Assembly (NCBI GenBank): GCA_963556255.1
Contig: OY744609.1
Coordinates: forward strand, 3,861,410 to 3,925,409
Source: Allolobophora icterica
Taxonomy: Eukaryota > Annelida > Clitellata > Crassiclitellata > Lumbricidae
Direction: 5' to 3'
Length of the DNA stretch: 64,000 nt
The translations under genes were made by a program, and so were the position numbers. Of the stretch, positions 42,331-54,762 are shown piece by piece (positions within the stretch are counted from its first letter, which is position 1; each line of letters begins with the position of its first letter). A model generated the notes under the pieces. The model worked only from the letters and a program-made list of their open reading frames with translations, was not told where the DNA came from and did not search any database.

Positions 42331-43409
42331 CCACAATTGCAACTGCCGACTCATTGAAAGCTAATGCATGGTCGACAGCCATTAGATGTAGTTAAACACT
42401 GGAAACTACTTCGTAGAAGGAGTTTTCCGGTGGTGCCAGTCCAAAGCTTGGGAAAGGGAGGGCAACCTTAAACGTTTTCGTTATTTAACAATTACTACGG
42501 GACAACTACATGAACAATCGTAAGGTCGCGGCGTGTTGAATCTAAAGTTTAGTCGAATTCAAAGGCTATGGCAACCATAATAAATAGTTAAAATAACCAC
42601 GCTTCCCTTCACAAATATCTACTACTAATTAATCGATTTCAGTCGCTAAATAGTTTCCTAACATAACGTCGACGTCCACGATTTGACAGAAGCTGTAAGA
42701 TGTTAAGCACCATTATAATTTTACGCTTAGATACCTTTGAAACCACAGTATCACAATGATTATAAATAATTTTCCCACTCAGTCGCAAGATGTCGTTACA
42801 CAAAGCGAACAGGAATTAATCAATCATTAGACACCTTTAAAACAGCTTTCCCGATGCTATATACTTCGCCTCTTACATAAACGTTTATACTGAGTCAGTA
42901 ATTTAAGAGAGTCGTTTAACAGCAACCACCAAATAACAGTTGGCAAATTCCACTACTGCCTTTACCAGGTGGTGCCAGTCCGAAGCCCAGAAAAAAGAAG
43001 AGGTACACATGAATCACCTTTCTTATGACACAGAGTCGTTAAACAGTAACTAAGGAACCTCAAATTCCGCTGTCGTCCGGTGGTGCCAGTCCGTAGCCTG
43101 CAAAAAGCAGAAGGGCGCCGTTAATTACATTTGTAATGACACAACGTCGTTAAACGAGACCATCTACCAATGGTGACCAGAGGAGGTTTGTATTTCTAAG
43201 GTTAAGTGAGGTCAAGGTCAGAGGCCCTGGCAGCAACACATGATGTGAACAATAGAATCTGTGTTTTCTGATTGATGTACAAAGTGGGCTCAGCTAATAG
43301 ATCACATTTAACCCTATTTTAGTTTTAGACTCTACATCGAGCCCAGTTCTCTCTCTCTCTAAAGCCATTCACTCTGAAGAATGTTTGCCCGCAAACCCAC
43401 TCCCCTTCC
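42331..43409 (+). repeat. Satellite array block
   Basis: Module A is at 42370, 42560, 42668 and 42785. Module B is at about 42720 and 42827 (with GCTATATACTTCG). Module C is at about 42428, 42968 and 43082. Then GGTTAAGTGAGGTCAAGGTC (43200) and TACATCGAGCCCAGTTCTCT lead into the microsatellite slot. Confidence 0.85.
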
Positions 43410-43721
43410 CACACAGACATACACAGACACACAGATACACAGACCCGCAGACAGACAGACAGACCGACAGATAGGTATGAAGATAGATAGATAGATAGAA
43501 AGATAGACATACATACAGACAGACAGACAGACATACATACAGACAAACAGACAGACAAACATATAGATAGATAGATGGATGGATGGATGGATGGATGGAT
43601 GGATGGATGGATGGATGGATGGATGGATGGATGGATGGATGGATGGATGGATGGATGGATGGATGGATGGATGGATGGATGGATGGATGGATGGATGGAT
43701 GGATGGATGGATGGATGGATG

Positions 43722-43803
<82 letters not shown>

Positions 43804-43810
43804 CTGATAG
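43410..43810. repeat. Microsatellite slot copy 3: layered, GGAT core
   Basis: CAGA/GACA outermost, GATA next (43478-43500 and 43561-43572), a long GGAT core (about 43573-43722), then GATA (43722-43802) and GACA again. The left flank (CACTCTGAAGAATGTTTGCC) is shared with 29305, 51245 and 60495. Confidence 0.95.
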
Positions 43811-44013
43811 ATTGTTTGGCAAAGAAACAGATAGACAGACAGATAGAGGGATTGATAGATTCGTGTTGTCTGAACTGTGTTCTTGATAAAGTGAGTTAAT
43901 CATTCAACACACATACAGTGTGTTGATGCAGCAGAAAGTTCAACTTAGACACCTTTAAAAAGCGTGTACTTTAAGGTCTTTATAAGAGTATCTTGGCTGC
44001 TAACGTGTTTCAA
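43811..44013 (+). repeat. Satellite array block
   Basis: Right slot flank with CATTCAACACACATACAGTG, then module B (CTTAGACACCTTTAAAAAGC at about 43945) up to the piggyBac-like insertion. Confidence 0.75.
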
Positions 44014-44989
44014 CCCTCGGGCTACCAAGGGGGGTGGTTACCACCCCTTACGTTTTTCTGCAAAAAAATTTGTTAACACATGGAATATAATTTTGACATT
44101 TTAGGTAGCTGTAGGGGGTCCATTTGCACACATTTTGAGGTAAAAGTCGTGATGATATCCCACACCATAAAAAAGTTATACCCGATATAGCCTAGGTACC
44201 ACTTTTGGAATCAGGAATTTCTCTCGTCAGCTGTTAGCTGTTGTCGACTATAAAGGTATTCATTATTCTTTCTGGAAGAGAAACAACTATGCCATTCTTT
44301 AGAGGGAATGTAGGGCTATATTTGCTTGCTTAGTTATTTGTCTTTTGAAAACCGGAAGTGATCATAATAAATAATAATACCCTTTTTCAGTGTGAAAATC
44401 ACTGATGCAACATCACAACGTAAACCGATATGGTTGGGTATGGGGAAGGGCTATAAACAGTTGAAGCAGAATGCTAACAGAGTAAAGCAGTGCTGTGAAG
44501 TGTTCAAGAAGCCGGTTTGCAGGAAGCATTCGCACAAAACAATGAAAGTAACTTGCAATAACTGAAAGGCCCACTGACGTATTTGACTGCCGGGAAAAAT
44601 TACATAATTTCTTGTTTCATGTTGATATAGCTGCACGCCTTTAGGTTTTGCCTGTAACTAAAACAAACTTTGGAATAGTTTGTATTGTTGAAAATTAAGC
44701 CTCATTATATTTAGAATTTTCTTGGATACATAGTTCATTTTCAAAACCCACATCATTTATATTTTTTATCTAAAAAGTACAAATTGTGTGGGATAATATC
44801 AGATATCGTTAAATGGACCGGTGCCTTTGTTAAAAACTATATAATTTCGAGATACATTCATATATTTTACAACTAAATAAACCATTCTTTTCAGAAATGA
44901 ATGCTGAATCAAATGCTATATTACATGATATGATATTTGAAACCAAACACGAAATTCCGATGTCGCAAAAAACCTTGGTAGCCTGAGGG
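44014..44989 (+). mobile_element. 976-bp piggyBac-like non-autonomous element
   Basis: Left end CCCTCGGGCTACCAAGG and right end CCTTGGTAGCCTGAGGG are 17-bp inverted repeats with one mismatch. The right flank is TTAA (44990-44993); the left flank is TCAA (44010-44013), one change from TTAA. CCCT termini at TTAA targets are the piggyBac hallmark. The interior is AT-rich and shows no transposase. The left TTAA may have mutated after insertion. Confidence 0.7.
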
Positions 44990-45922
44990 TTAAGAACCAT
45001 ACGGTTAATGACATCTTCTACCAATTAAACACATTTGAAACGTTTTGACATTAAGTTGAATATTCAATTTAAGTTATATGTTATTTAATTTATATCCAAT
45101 ATCGGCGCATCAAGGTAAACTCCGCCAAAACCCTAATTGTGGTAGTGACAGTCACGAGCCTTGAAAAAGGAGCAGGGCGACGATAATCGTCTTTGTTATA
45201 ACACAGTTTCGTTAGACACCAACCAGCCAACGAAACATTAAGGCAAATACTTGAACTGCCGTACGAACTTTGAGAACTGTTCAAACTAATTGCTGCTGAC
45301 GTCAGCGGTTTTTGATATCGTTGAACTCTGTTGGATTATGTAAAAGCAAAAGAAAGAAGAGATTAAAGAGGAAAGAATATAAATGCAACAGAGAGGATCG
45401 AAAAAATAACATAGCTACTGTACAGATTTTCACATCGATGTCACTTGCTTTAATATGCCGCATGACGTCTTTAAATTAATGAAATCCATCCATGTTCAAT
45501 GGTTGTTAGAATTGGCCATTACCCTATGCTCGAATGATGCCAGTCCCAAACACTATAAACGAGGAGGGCGACGGTAATCATCGTCGTACTGACACAGAAT
45601 CCTTAATTGTATCAGCTTTCTTATTTTGTAACGTCGTGTTATTCCCTTTAAGGATTCCGTAAAAACCCGTCAATAACGCTAAAAATACTATGCCTTTAAT
45701 TAAAAACAGTCGTAGATTGTACCCGGAAGTAGGTAAATCTAACGTTAAGTCAACATCAACGGGCATAGCAGCCACAAGATGTCGCTAAAAACACTACTAA
45801 AAACGACTACTTTCCCAAGTAAAGAATATTAATTTATCCGGTTTCTCGCTATATATTTGGTGACGCAAGGTCGACACCCATAGTTTTATTTTAACTATAA
45901 CTGTCATGAACAAGAAGTTATT
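44990..45922 (+). repeat. Satellite array block
   Basis: Module B-like AATTAAACACATTTGAAACG is at about 45022. Module C is at about 45145 and 45538 (the latter the GATGCCAGTCCCAAACACTA variant shared with 19411, 25180 and 30130). Module A is at about 45300 and 45760. ATATTTGGTGACGCAAGGTC is at about 45853. Confidence 0.8.
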
Positions 45923-46000
45923 AATGCACTGGGAGCGCTTCTGAATGGCCCTCCCGCTAGAAGCGCTTTATAAATAACCGAATACAATACAATACAATAT
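45923..46000 (+). mobile_element. LINE 3' tail only, with compensated hairpin
   Basis: AGCGCTTCT (45934-45942) pairs perfectly with AGAAGCGCT (45959-45967), followed by TTATAAATAACC and an (AATAC)n tail. Relative to the LINE at 27357 and the SINE at 54690, one C-G pair is replaced by T-A. The host text GCGATATTAGTCTATATTTA is split by it. It is only about 75 bp, an extreme 5' truncation. Confidence 0.8.
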
Positions 46001-46254
46001 TAGGCTATATTTAAGACACCTTTAAATCAGGTGCTACAGATGCTATAAGTTATTAGTCTTTCAAACGAACAGAGCAGAATTTAGCTCCGGGACTGCTCGT
46101 AATCTGGCAGTGCCAGTCCGAAGCCTGGATAAAGGTTGAGGGCGACGCTAATGATCTTTGTTATCACGCAGTGTCGTTAAACTGAAACTATGCTGCTATA
46201 CGTACGGAGGAAACTGAAAATCAAGCGAGTTGTCACGAAGTTAAAAGTCTAGGC
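46001..46254 (+). repeat. Satellite array block
   Basis: Module B (TTTAAGACACCTTTAAATCA) is at about 46010. Module C is at about 46105-46190 (GCAGTGCCAGTCCGAAGCCT). Confidence 0.8.
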
Positions 46255-46372
46255 TGCGGTCTGTGGCTACATTAATTTTGTCAAGGTACACGCGCATCTG
46301 GACAACGAGGGAAAGAAACGGGCAGATGCCTTCGCCAAGCCAGCGCTTAACCGCACCACTAAAGCGGGGAGA
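46255..46372 (+). pseudogene. Relic of RNase H-bearing retrotransposon ORF, copy 4
   Basis: Reads VKVHAHLDNEGKKRADAFAK in one frame (46280-46340), the clearest RNase H terminal signature (HxxxxGxxxAD..AK) among the five copies. It is truncated by the minus-strand LINE insertion that begins at 46377. Confidence 0.7.
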
Positions 46373-46375
46373 TGG

Positions 46376-46434
<59 letters not shown>

Positions 46435-47094
46435 CTTTTATTGAAGCCATTTGAAGTACAAGGAAAAAATACAACATAAAAGTTTGAACTTTGGCAACAA
46501 GAGGAGACCCAAAAGGGATCTTGATCCCGCTTAGCAGGGCCACCTAGTTAACATTTATCGTAATACAAGTAAATGGCAGTACAATCAATACTTTTAACGG
46601 TAACATCGATCAAGTTATATGATCAGCAGGTAAAAGAAACAATGATAGAACTCTTAACTAAAGAACTTAACTATCAGTACACATGGATTCCAACTAAGGT
46701 ATACAGATCAATTTTCATTAGTTAAAAGAGATGAAAAAAAACAACAGTACCTGTGCAAATAAACACATAGGCCTGGGCCTAATGCAGTCATGTGAGTGCA
46801 TCCAAGAGATAGAGTTTCAGTTTTTGTTTAAATTGACACATAGTAGGTAAACCAGTAACTTCAATAGGCAATGAATTCCAGAATACAACATAAAAGTTTG
46901 AACTTTGGCAACAAGAGGAGACCCAAAAGGGATCTTGATCCCGCTTAGCAGGGCCACCTAGTTAACATTTATCGTAATACAAGTAAATGGCAGTACAATC
47001 AATACCGGTACTTTTAACGGTAACATCGATCAAGTTATATGATCAGCAGGTAAAAGAAACAATGATAGAGCTCTTAACTAAAGAACTTAACTTA
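46376..47094 (-). pseudogene. LINE 3' end (L2/CR1-like) with duplicated 3' UTR
   Basis: An (AATC)n tail (46377-46436) lies at the minus-strand 3' end. The minus strand also encodes WNSLPIEVTGLPTMCQFKQK and LKLYLLDALT then a stop, typical of an L2/CR1 C-terminus (46880-46785). A segment of about 208 bp (46468-46675) is repeated at 46884-47094, nearly identically, with an extra CCGGTA in the second copy. The RT core is absent. Confidence 0.75.
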
Positions 47095-47325
47095 ATGGTT
47101 GAATGGTAACACGCGGGCACGAAGATCAGAAGAACGCGGGTTCGGTATCTGCTAGCCCCACAAGGTCAACTCAGCCTTCATTTCCTAGGTGGCGATTGTA
47201 AAATGAGCAGTAGTGCAGATGGGTACCTCGCATGGCTGCCGTACAGTTAAATTCGATTCCTGTTAAACTTGTTATCGTCTGTAACTACTGTATCATTTAA
47301 TCTTACTGCGTACATGTCAGTTACA
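47095..47325 (+). mobile_element. Diverged long-subfamily SINE copy
   Basis: GGTTGAATGGTAACACGCGG, GCGGGTTCGGTATCTGC, TTTCCTAGGTGGCGATTG and TGCCGTACAGTTAAATTCGA follow the order of the SINE at 38517. Pol III boxes are decayed and the 3' end is lost. Confidence 0.55.
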
Positions 47326-48500
47326 CAAGGCGTAAACATTAAGCTCAATGTTTAGACACCTTTAAAATAGATGTACCAAGTGCAATATTAACCTCATTTC
47401 GCTTAGTTTTCGCTGAATCGCTCATTGCACTAATATCACTAATACCATATCATGTACATGTAAAGCAATATATCTAATGTTGTATCATCAAACAACATAA
47501 TAACCTATGTACGTCTGTCTGTCCCGTAACAAACACTATTGTGACGTCACTATACTGCCGCCTTGGCGACGGCTGTCTTGACGACCGCGGGCATGACGAC
47601 GGCGTTTAGAGCATTTTAACCAAAGTCATAATTACACCGTGATTTTTCACGGGTTACAGCTAGTAAACAATATTAGATATATTGCTTTAACTGATATGGC
47701 ATTAGTGATATTAGTGCAATGATATTAGTGATATTAGTGCAATGAACAATGATTGCACATATTGATAAAATGTTTTGACGAAATGCTGTTTAAAATTGCA
47801 TCATTATATTTTGTCAATATGTGTATCATAAGCAATTTTACATATATTGCTTTAAATGATGTGACAGTAGTGATATTGTACGGCTCTGTTTGACACCTTT
47901 AAATGGTGTCATTCGGACGCTATAATTATCTTGTTTTCTGTAAACTGCAGTTGTGAATAATATTGTCGTCAACGGCCATTGATGTCAAAAGACGACGTTA
48001 AACCTTGGATTGAGAAAAATAATAATTGCTCATTGCAAGCCAATCCTATTGTGGAATCTTTTTTCTGTCCTATCGACATCAACGGCCTATGATGCCAAAA
48101 GATCTGCTTAAACTATTGTTTACCTCGTAAACTCGAGTTGCAATAAAAAGTAATCAAAATTACTTTTCTCTTACATAAAGGTCGACATCAACGTTCTCTG
48201 AGTCAACAAGATGTCACCATAATACTGGAAACTGACCATAGTTCCACGGTCGCCTGTGGAGCCACGAGATGTTACACAAAGCAATAAATTTAAGTTCCTT
48301 TTAGACAACTTCTAAGCAACTTACTAAGCGACATATTAACATCAGTTTCGCCTAATCACTAATATAAAAACCATTTAAAACAATCATTTAAAATAGTGGA
48401 GAATAAATGTGGGTAAGATGTCGTTAATTTACCGTGGGAACATATCCAATGCTATGGTGACAACTGTACGAAATGCGATTGAGTTCATTTTAATTTCTAG
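47326..48500 (+). repeat. Satellite array block
   Basis: Module B is at about 47352 (ATGTTTAGACACCTTTAAAATAG) and 47890. Module A is at about 47970, 48075, 48195 and 48415. It is interrupted by the dispersed repeat at 47511. A short minisatellite, GATATTAGTGCAAT repeated, occupies about 47690-47745. Confidence 0.8.
47511..47640 (+). repeat. Dispersed repeat with CTTGACGACGGCG core, copy 3
   Basis: GTCTGTCTGTCCCGTAACAA, ATTGTGACGTCACTATACTG, GGCTGTCTTGACGACCGCGG then GACGACGGCG. Diverged relative of 15398-15515 and 3296-3405. Confidence 0.5.
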
Positions 48501-48504
48501 GAAG

Positions 48505-48655
<151 letters not shown>

Positions 48656-48849
48656 TTTAATTAAGCGCCTGCAAACGCACTGCGCTGTACATATACATGT
48701 TATGCGATAAATCTTAACTACTAACAGAACAGACAGCCTGCAATACACGGCGCAAAATGCAGCCTACAAAGCATGTCCGCCTATGGGACTCGATCTCTGT
48801 ACCTCTCGCACTCTACGCCAGATGTTATCCAATGCGCTATCGGGCCCCC
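48656..48849 (-). mobile_element. tRNA-derived SINE, short subfamily, copy 2
   Basis: Minus-strand head with CTGGCGTAGAGTGCGAGAGG and GAGATCGAGTCCCATAGG, body and 3' end GCGCTTAATTAAAGAAT. Nearly identical to 36283-36508, so relatively young. Confidence 0.75.
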
Positions 48850-49725
48850 AAATAATAATTGGCTTAAAGTTGTAGATTCTTGCTCAGCAACGTCCATCAT
48901 CTTTGTTACGGACGCGTCTTTAAATTAATATATAATAATAATTACAACTGCAGAATATGTAGTCTATATGTAGATGCAAGATTTGGACGTGATCGGCCTG
49001 GCAATCACAAAATGCAAGACTGCGTAAATTACGGTTACAGTGTCTTCACTGACAAAGAGAAATATTTCAAGCGCTTGCGGAGGTGGACAGAAGCTTTCCG
49101 GTGGTGCTAGTGCAAAGCCTGGTAAAAGGAGGGTGATGTTAGTCGTCTCCCTTATGTAACAACGTCGTTAGACAACTACATTAACAATCGTAGGGCAGCA
49201 GCGTGCTGAATCTAAAGTTGAGTCGAAGTCAACGGCTATGGTAGCCTTAATTAATAAGTCGTTAAAATGACTGCAATTAAAAACGCTTCCATTCTCAAAT
49301 ATCTACTGCAAATTAATTGATTTCAGTCGCATAATGCTTCGTGACATAACGTCGACGTCCACAATTTACAGTATCCATCTAGTGTTGTTACATAATGGGA
49401 TAATTAGGTGACACGTAGACACCTTTAAATCACATTTTCTAAATGATATATCTAATTCTTTTCGCGTGGGCGATAAATAATTTCCTCGTCCAGCCAGTAA
49501 GATGGCGTTACAAAAGGCGTAACCATTATGCAATCCTTAGACACCTTTCAACCATCGTTTCCCGATACTATATTGACCTCACTTTCGCATAATTTTTAAT
49601 TTCACTTTACTTATTCTGCTTTGAAATCGTATGATATACTGAACACTAAACATTGTCCTATCGATACCAACGGCCAATGATGCCATACGATCTCGTTAAA
49701 ACAATTGCTTACCTTCTAATCTGAG
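48850..49725 (+). repeat. Satellite array block with captured LINE piece
   Basis: Landmark CAGCAACGTCCATCATCTTT is at 48890. GTGTCTTCACTGACAAAGAG then AAATATTTCAAGCGCTTGCG at 49040-49080 matches the minus-strand LINE coding text at 1126-1170 and is a fragment of it. Module C is at about 49100, module B at about 49418 and 49535, module A at about 49225 and 49670. Confidence 0.7.
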
Positions 49726-50218
<493 letters not shown>

Positions 50219-51329
50219 CTCTAGTTTCAATACTAAGTAATAAAATTACTTTTATGTTACATAAAATTCGACAACAACGGTCCCTGAGGCCATAAGATGT
50301 CGCCAAAATACCGTAAACTGATTACAGTATCGCTGGCAACGTATCTAAGGGGAGGTCGCACACGGAGCCATACGATGTTACACAGAGCAATAAATTCAGG
50401 TTCGTTTTAGACATATTTCAAAAAACTTTTCTAAATGACATATTGACCTTAATTTCGTTTAATCACTAACCTAAAAAAACAATCATTTAAAACAATCATT
50501 AAAGATAGTGGAGAATAAATGTTGATAAGGAAAGGTCGACGGCAGCGGGGTTGGCAGCCACTAGATGTCGTCAAATAATGAAAACTACTGCTCTCGCTTG
50601 TTCTTGGGATCATATATGCAATGCGACGGTAAAAACTGTACAAACTGAGACTGAGTTGAACACGTTTGAAAGATTTCATTCTAAGTTATGATTTATCAAT
50701 CGTTCCGGATGTTTTCTTTTCGTTATGGGGAGGTCAAGGTCAATGTCAACGCCAGCCAAAGATGTCGCTAAACGCTGGACAGCAATACTTTCGTGCGCTT
50801 TAAACACCTTTATTTCGCTTATCAATATTATATATATTTCGCGTCTTCTATGCACGTTTATCCTCGTTCGGTCACGTGAGTGAGTAGTGAAACAGCAAAC
50901 AACAAACGATTGTCAGCAAACTTCACTGCTACCGTTTCCAGGTGGTGCCAGTGCGAAGCCGGGAAAAAGGAGGAGGGCGACGTTAACCATATTTGTAATG
51001 ACACGACGTCGTTATACGAAACTATCTACCAATGGAAGGCAGTGGGGTCTCGTATCCCTAAGGTCAAGTAAGGTCAAGGGCAGTGGCCCTGCCAGCAACA
51101 CATGAGGTGAACATCAAAATCTAAGAGATTGTGTTTGGGGCTGTGGATTGTTGTCGATGATATGCAAAGCGGGGTAAGCTTAAAGATCATATTTAACCAT
51201 TCTGAGATTTTTACTTTACATCGAGCCCCGTTCTCTCTGCAAACCTTTTCACTCTAAACAATGGTCGCCCACAAACCAACCCACCCTCTCACACATCCAC
51301 ACACATCCACACATGCACATACAAAAAAA
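50219..51329 (+). repeat. Satellite array block
   Basis: Module A is at about 50285, 50545 and 50745. Module C is at about 50940. Module B variant TTTAAACACCTTTATTTCG is at about 50799, with TATTATATATATTTCG after it. Then GGTCAAGTAAGGTCAAGGGC (51060) and TTTACATCGAGCCCCGTTC lead into the microsatellite slot. Confidence 0.85.
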
Positions 51330-51384
51330 GATATAGATAGATAGATAAATAGAAAAATGGATGGATAGATAGATAGATAGATTA

Positions 51385-51433
<49 letters not shown>

Positions 51434-51537
51434 CAGACAGACGGACGGACGGACGGGCGGACGGACGGACGGACGGACGGACGGACGGACGGACGGACGG
51501 ACGGACGGACGGACAGACAGACAGACAGATAGATAGA
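51330..51537. repeat. Microsatellite slot copy 4: layered, GGAC core
   Basis: GATA outer (51332-51431), GACA (51432-51440), GGAC core (about 51441-51511), GACA, then GATA, then the shared right flank TTCGTAAGTTCAGACAAGAG. A single GGGC variant unit sits near 51456. Confidence 0.95.
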
Positions 51538-52600
51538 TATATTCGTAAGTTCAGACAAGAGAACCTGTATTATGCCATACGAACAGTGAGAACTGTTGAA
51601 GCTAATTTCTGCTGACGTCAGCGGACTTTGATGTCGTTAAACTCAGGAGCCATCCTTCTGTTGGATGATGTGAGGGCAAAAGAAAGAAGGAATAAAAGAG
51701 GAAGAATATAAAAGAAGAAATTAGATAGTGAAAAACACGAAAAAATAATATATGATTTACTCCGAAGAAGAAATACCAACATAAATAAAAATAAAACAAA
51801 GAAAAGGAACAAAAGAAGGAAACTATGAGAAAGAGGAAAAAGAGAAAGAGGAAAATTAAAAACTATCAATTTCAGTTATCTTTGTATATAAACTACTAAA
51901 ATAAATACCACCGAGCATCGCACAGTTACATAAGGAGATTACCATCTGGATTACCATATTGATTACCATCTGGATTGCGAAAAAATATACAAAACACAAA
52001 ATAAAATATTAAATTGTAGTCAACGGTCTTTGATACCATGCGATGACGCTAAACCATGGAGCTGATCTGACTAATCATTAATAACTTTGAGATTCAGTTT
52101 AGACACCTTTTTATGCTATTTTCTCGAAGCTACATATATTGGATCCAAATTATCAGGTGCATCTACTGCCCAGACGCTGGGAAGCGTTTTGTCAACGATA
52201 GTTCAGAACCGTCTACAAACAACACAACCTTAACTACAAAGCATCCAAAATTCCAAATACAAGCTGAGTTGCAATCTGTCGCCACGATATAGTTAGGCTA
52301 CATTCATGACAACTCACTTTCAAGAACGTCTTGTTCAGCAAAGCCTATCGTCCTTGTTACGAACGGGTCTTTAGATGAATATGTTTTAATAACGACAACT
52401 GCTAAATATATGTAGATGCAGGAATTGACGTCAACGGGCCAGCAGTCACAAGATGCAAGACTGCGGAATATACGTTTAGACACCTTTAAAACTGGATTTT
52501 ACAAAGTTATATGTAATGCGTTTAAATAAAAGAATTGTCTCGTTTCTTAACACAATTGACGTCAACGATATTTAATTCCAGAACATATTAGAGATTATGA
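51538..52600 (+). repeat. Satellite array block
   Basis: Module A is at about 51615, 52020, 52430 and 52560. Module B is at about 52097 and 52475. A purine-rich stretch (AAAGAAAGAAGGAATAAAAG, 51670-51870) aligns with a shorter one at 45345-45400. Landmark CAGCAAAGCCTATCGTCCTT is at 52333. Confidence 0.8.
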
Positions 52601-52810
52601 TTAAAAAAACATACACATACATGCATACACACATGATACATGCATACGCACATTTCTTATGTGCGTATGTATGTGTACATAAGTACATAAGTACATACAG
52701 TCATACGTGCATGCATTATATACATCTTTATATAAATACATACAGGCATATATCTATCCTTACACCCATCCATCCATATATATATATATACATACATGCG
52801 TGCATACACT
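52601..52810. repeat. (CATA)n microsatellite
   Basis: Imperfect CATACATA with TACATAAGTACATAAG interruptions. Paralogous in position to 42100 and 63520 (each follows the module B plus CGACGTCAACxAT text). Confidence 0.9.
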
Positions 52811-53338
52811 TAACACAGATGCTGGATACACGCCATCATTAATCGTTTGCTTACTTCGCTACTGCCTGTACCCTGTTAGTGCCAGTCCTAAGCCTGGGTG
52901 AAGGAGGAGGGCGATGATACACATCTTCGTTGTGCAACAGCATCGTTAAACAACAACTAACCAAATTTCAGTCTTTCGCATAGATATCATGTATCTGCCA
53001 GCGATAAAATGTCGGTAATCTCAGGAGAATCTGCACGACATTCCAGCAACAATTAGACACCTTTAAAACACTTCTATATTGACCTATATAATCCAATTGC
53101 GCTGAACCTAGACAGTGAGATGTCGTTTCTTTCTGGGTGCATCCATAGATTGAGCGTGTTGTCATTCAAAAATGATTGGCATGTCAAAATAAATATTTTT
53201 TTGAACCTCTATAAGTAATTTCGGGAACGAACAAGAACGATTGTCTAGGTAATGGTGTGGTGTTGACCACTAAGTTTAAATCGATGATTGCTTCTAAATG
53301 GATTGAACTTTCTATGCCGCACTGCACAGCATCCTTAA
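52811..53338 (+). repeat. Satellite array block
   Basis: Module C is at about 52875, module B at about 53053 (AATTAGACACCTTTAAAACA), module A-like at about 52985 and 53120. Confidence 0.75.
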
Positions 53339-53339
53339 A

Positions 53340-53540
53340 ATGAAACTACAAATCCTACTACTGCTACTACCACTAGACCTACTACTATTACTACTACCAC
53401 TATTACTACAACCACTATTACTACAACTACAAATACTAGTATTACTAGAACTACGACCACCCCACTACTACTACTACTTCTAGCTCTACTACTATTACTA
53501 CAACAACTACAACTACCATCACCATCACCACTACTACCAT
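53340..53540. repeat. Degenerate (CTA)n microsatellite
   Basis: CTACTACTA with CCACTA, CAACTA and ATTACTA variants. It occupies the same slot as the CTA arrays before 35735 and 42350 but is much more degraded. Confidence 0.9.
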
Positions 53541-53876
53541 TAGGCCTAGTATTGTAACTGCCGGCTCATTGAAAGCTAAGGTATGGTCGACAGCCATAAG
53601 AGGTCCTTTAACACTGGAAACTGCTTCGTAGCAGGAGGTTTCAAGTGGTGCCAGTACAGAACCTGGAACAAAGAGAAGGGCGACGCTAATGATTGTTATA
53701 AAACAGTGCCCTGAAACTGAAACTACTACTAATATTAATAATAATTAATTTGATCGAAACTGGCTTAATAACTAATTTGATAATATGAGCTGTTATATAA
53801 TGTGTACGTCAACAGCCTTTGTTGCTATGGGATGGCGTCAAAATCTGGACCCATCCAACTAATTTGATTGTATTTT
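53541..53876 (+). repeat. Satellite array block
   Basis: CATTGAAAGCTAAGGTATGG then TCGACAGCCATAAGAGG (53567), module C at about 53645, and a module A variant GTCAACAGCCTTTGTTGCTA at about 53808. Confidence 0.75.
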
Positions 53877-54265
53877 CAGTATGAGAATTCTAGAAAAAAG
53901 ACTGGAAGACTCTAATGAGTTTGATCCAAGTGGAGTTGAATATTTTATCCCTATTTGCAAACTGAGGAAATTCACAAATGCAAAAACAGCTTAAACTCCT
54001 TAAAATGATCACATCACGAAATTTATTAGTATACAATTCAAATGGTCACAAGTCTCACAATAAATCAGAGAATTATCCAACTTTAGTAGTAGCCCACAAA
54101 GTGAATTGTGAAAGAAAATTCAGAGATATATGAACAACATAACCACACTAGCACAACTGAGAGGGTTGGAAACGACCCCCTGGGGTGTTCAATGAAGTCT
54201 TAACTGTGTGGGTTCTAAGAAAGACTATGGGGTTGAACTTCCAACCCCAGACAATTCTCACAGTG
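53877..54265. mobile_element. Possible 389-bp hAT-like element
   Basis: Left end CAGTATGAGAATTCT and right end ACAATTCTCACAGTG are roughly inverted. Flanks TGTATTTT and TGCAATCT agree only 5 of 8. The interior lacks module motifs and includes GGGGTTGGA / CCAACCCC near its right end. The call rests on weak termini. Confidence 0.35.
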
Positions 54266-54520
54266 TGCAATCTCGCCGTGTGTATTTTGATAGTGTATCA
54301 CATGGTGAAAACTGTACAATTTCTATCCGTTGACGTCACCATTTTCTAATTATCCTATTAACCGCATTTTCGCTTAATTACTTAAAAACAATGCTGAAAA
54401 GCATTAAAATATAGTTGAGAATAAATGTAGGTATGGTAAGGTCGACATCAACGGCCTTGGCAGCCATAAGATGTCGCTAACAATGGAATTACTGATATTG
54501 CTAGCTTATATGGGGACATG
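54266..54520 (+). repeat. Satellite array block
   Basis: GGTAAGGTCGACATCAACGG then CATAAGATGTCGCTAAC at about 54437-54480, a good module A copy, truncated by the SINE insertion. Confidence 0.8.
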
Positions 54521-54762
54521 TGGGGCGTGGTGGCTCAGTGGTAAGTTCGGCGCCTTGTGACCGGAGGGTCGCAGGTTCGAATCCCACTCTAGTCGCTGCG
54601 TACGGACCTTGGGCAAGTCCTTCACTCGCAATTGCCCGTGGCGCTTCGGCGTGAAAACTCCGAGACAGTGTACCAATGCTGTAGTCGGGAGCGCCTCTGA
54701 GTAGTAGTAGACTTCGAGAGGCGCTATAGAAATATCCGGAATAAATAAATAAATAAATGTCC
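54521..54762 (+). mobile_element. tRNA-derived SINE sharing its 3' tail with the L2-like LINE
   Basis: A box TGGCTCAGTGGT (54531), B box GGTTCGAATCC (54573-54583), then a tRNA-unrelated body. The 3' hairpin is AGCGCCTCT (54690-54698) / AGAGGCGCT (54717-54725), followed by ATAGAAAT and an (AATA)n tail. The last 60 or so bases match the LINE at 25961-27424. It splits the array text GGGAACATATCCAATGCTAC. Minus-strand frames such as VGFEPATLRSQGAELTTEP are the familiar SINE artefact. Pol III would transcribe it, and the LINE enzyme would supply retrotransposition (inferred). Confidence 0.9.

Noticed and set aside
54531..54594. Functional tRNA gene
   Set aside because: A and B boxes are present, but the acceptor stem does not close and a SINE body with LINE-type tail follows.
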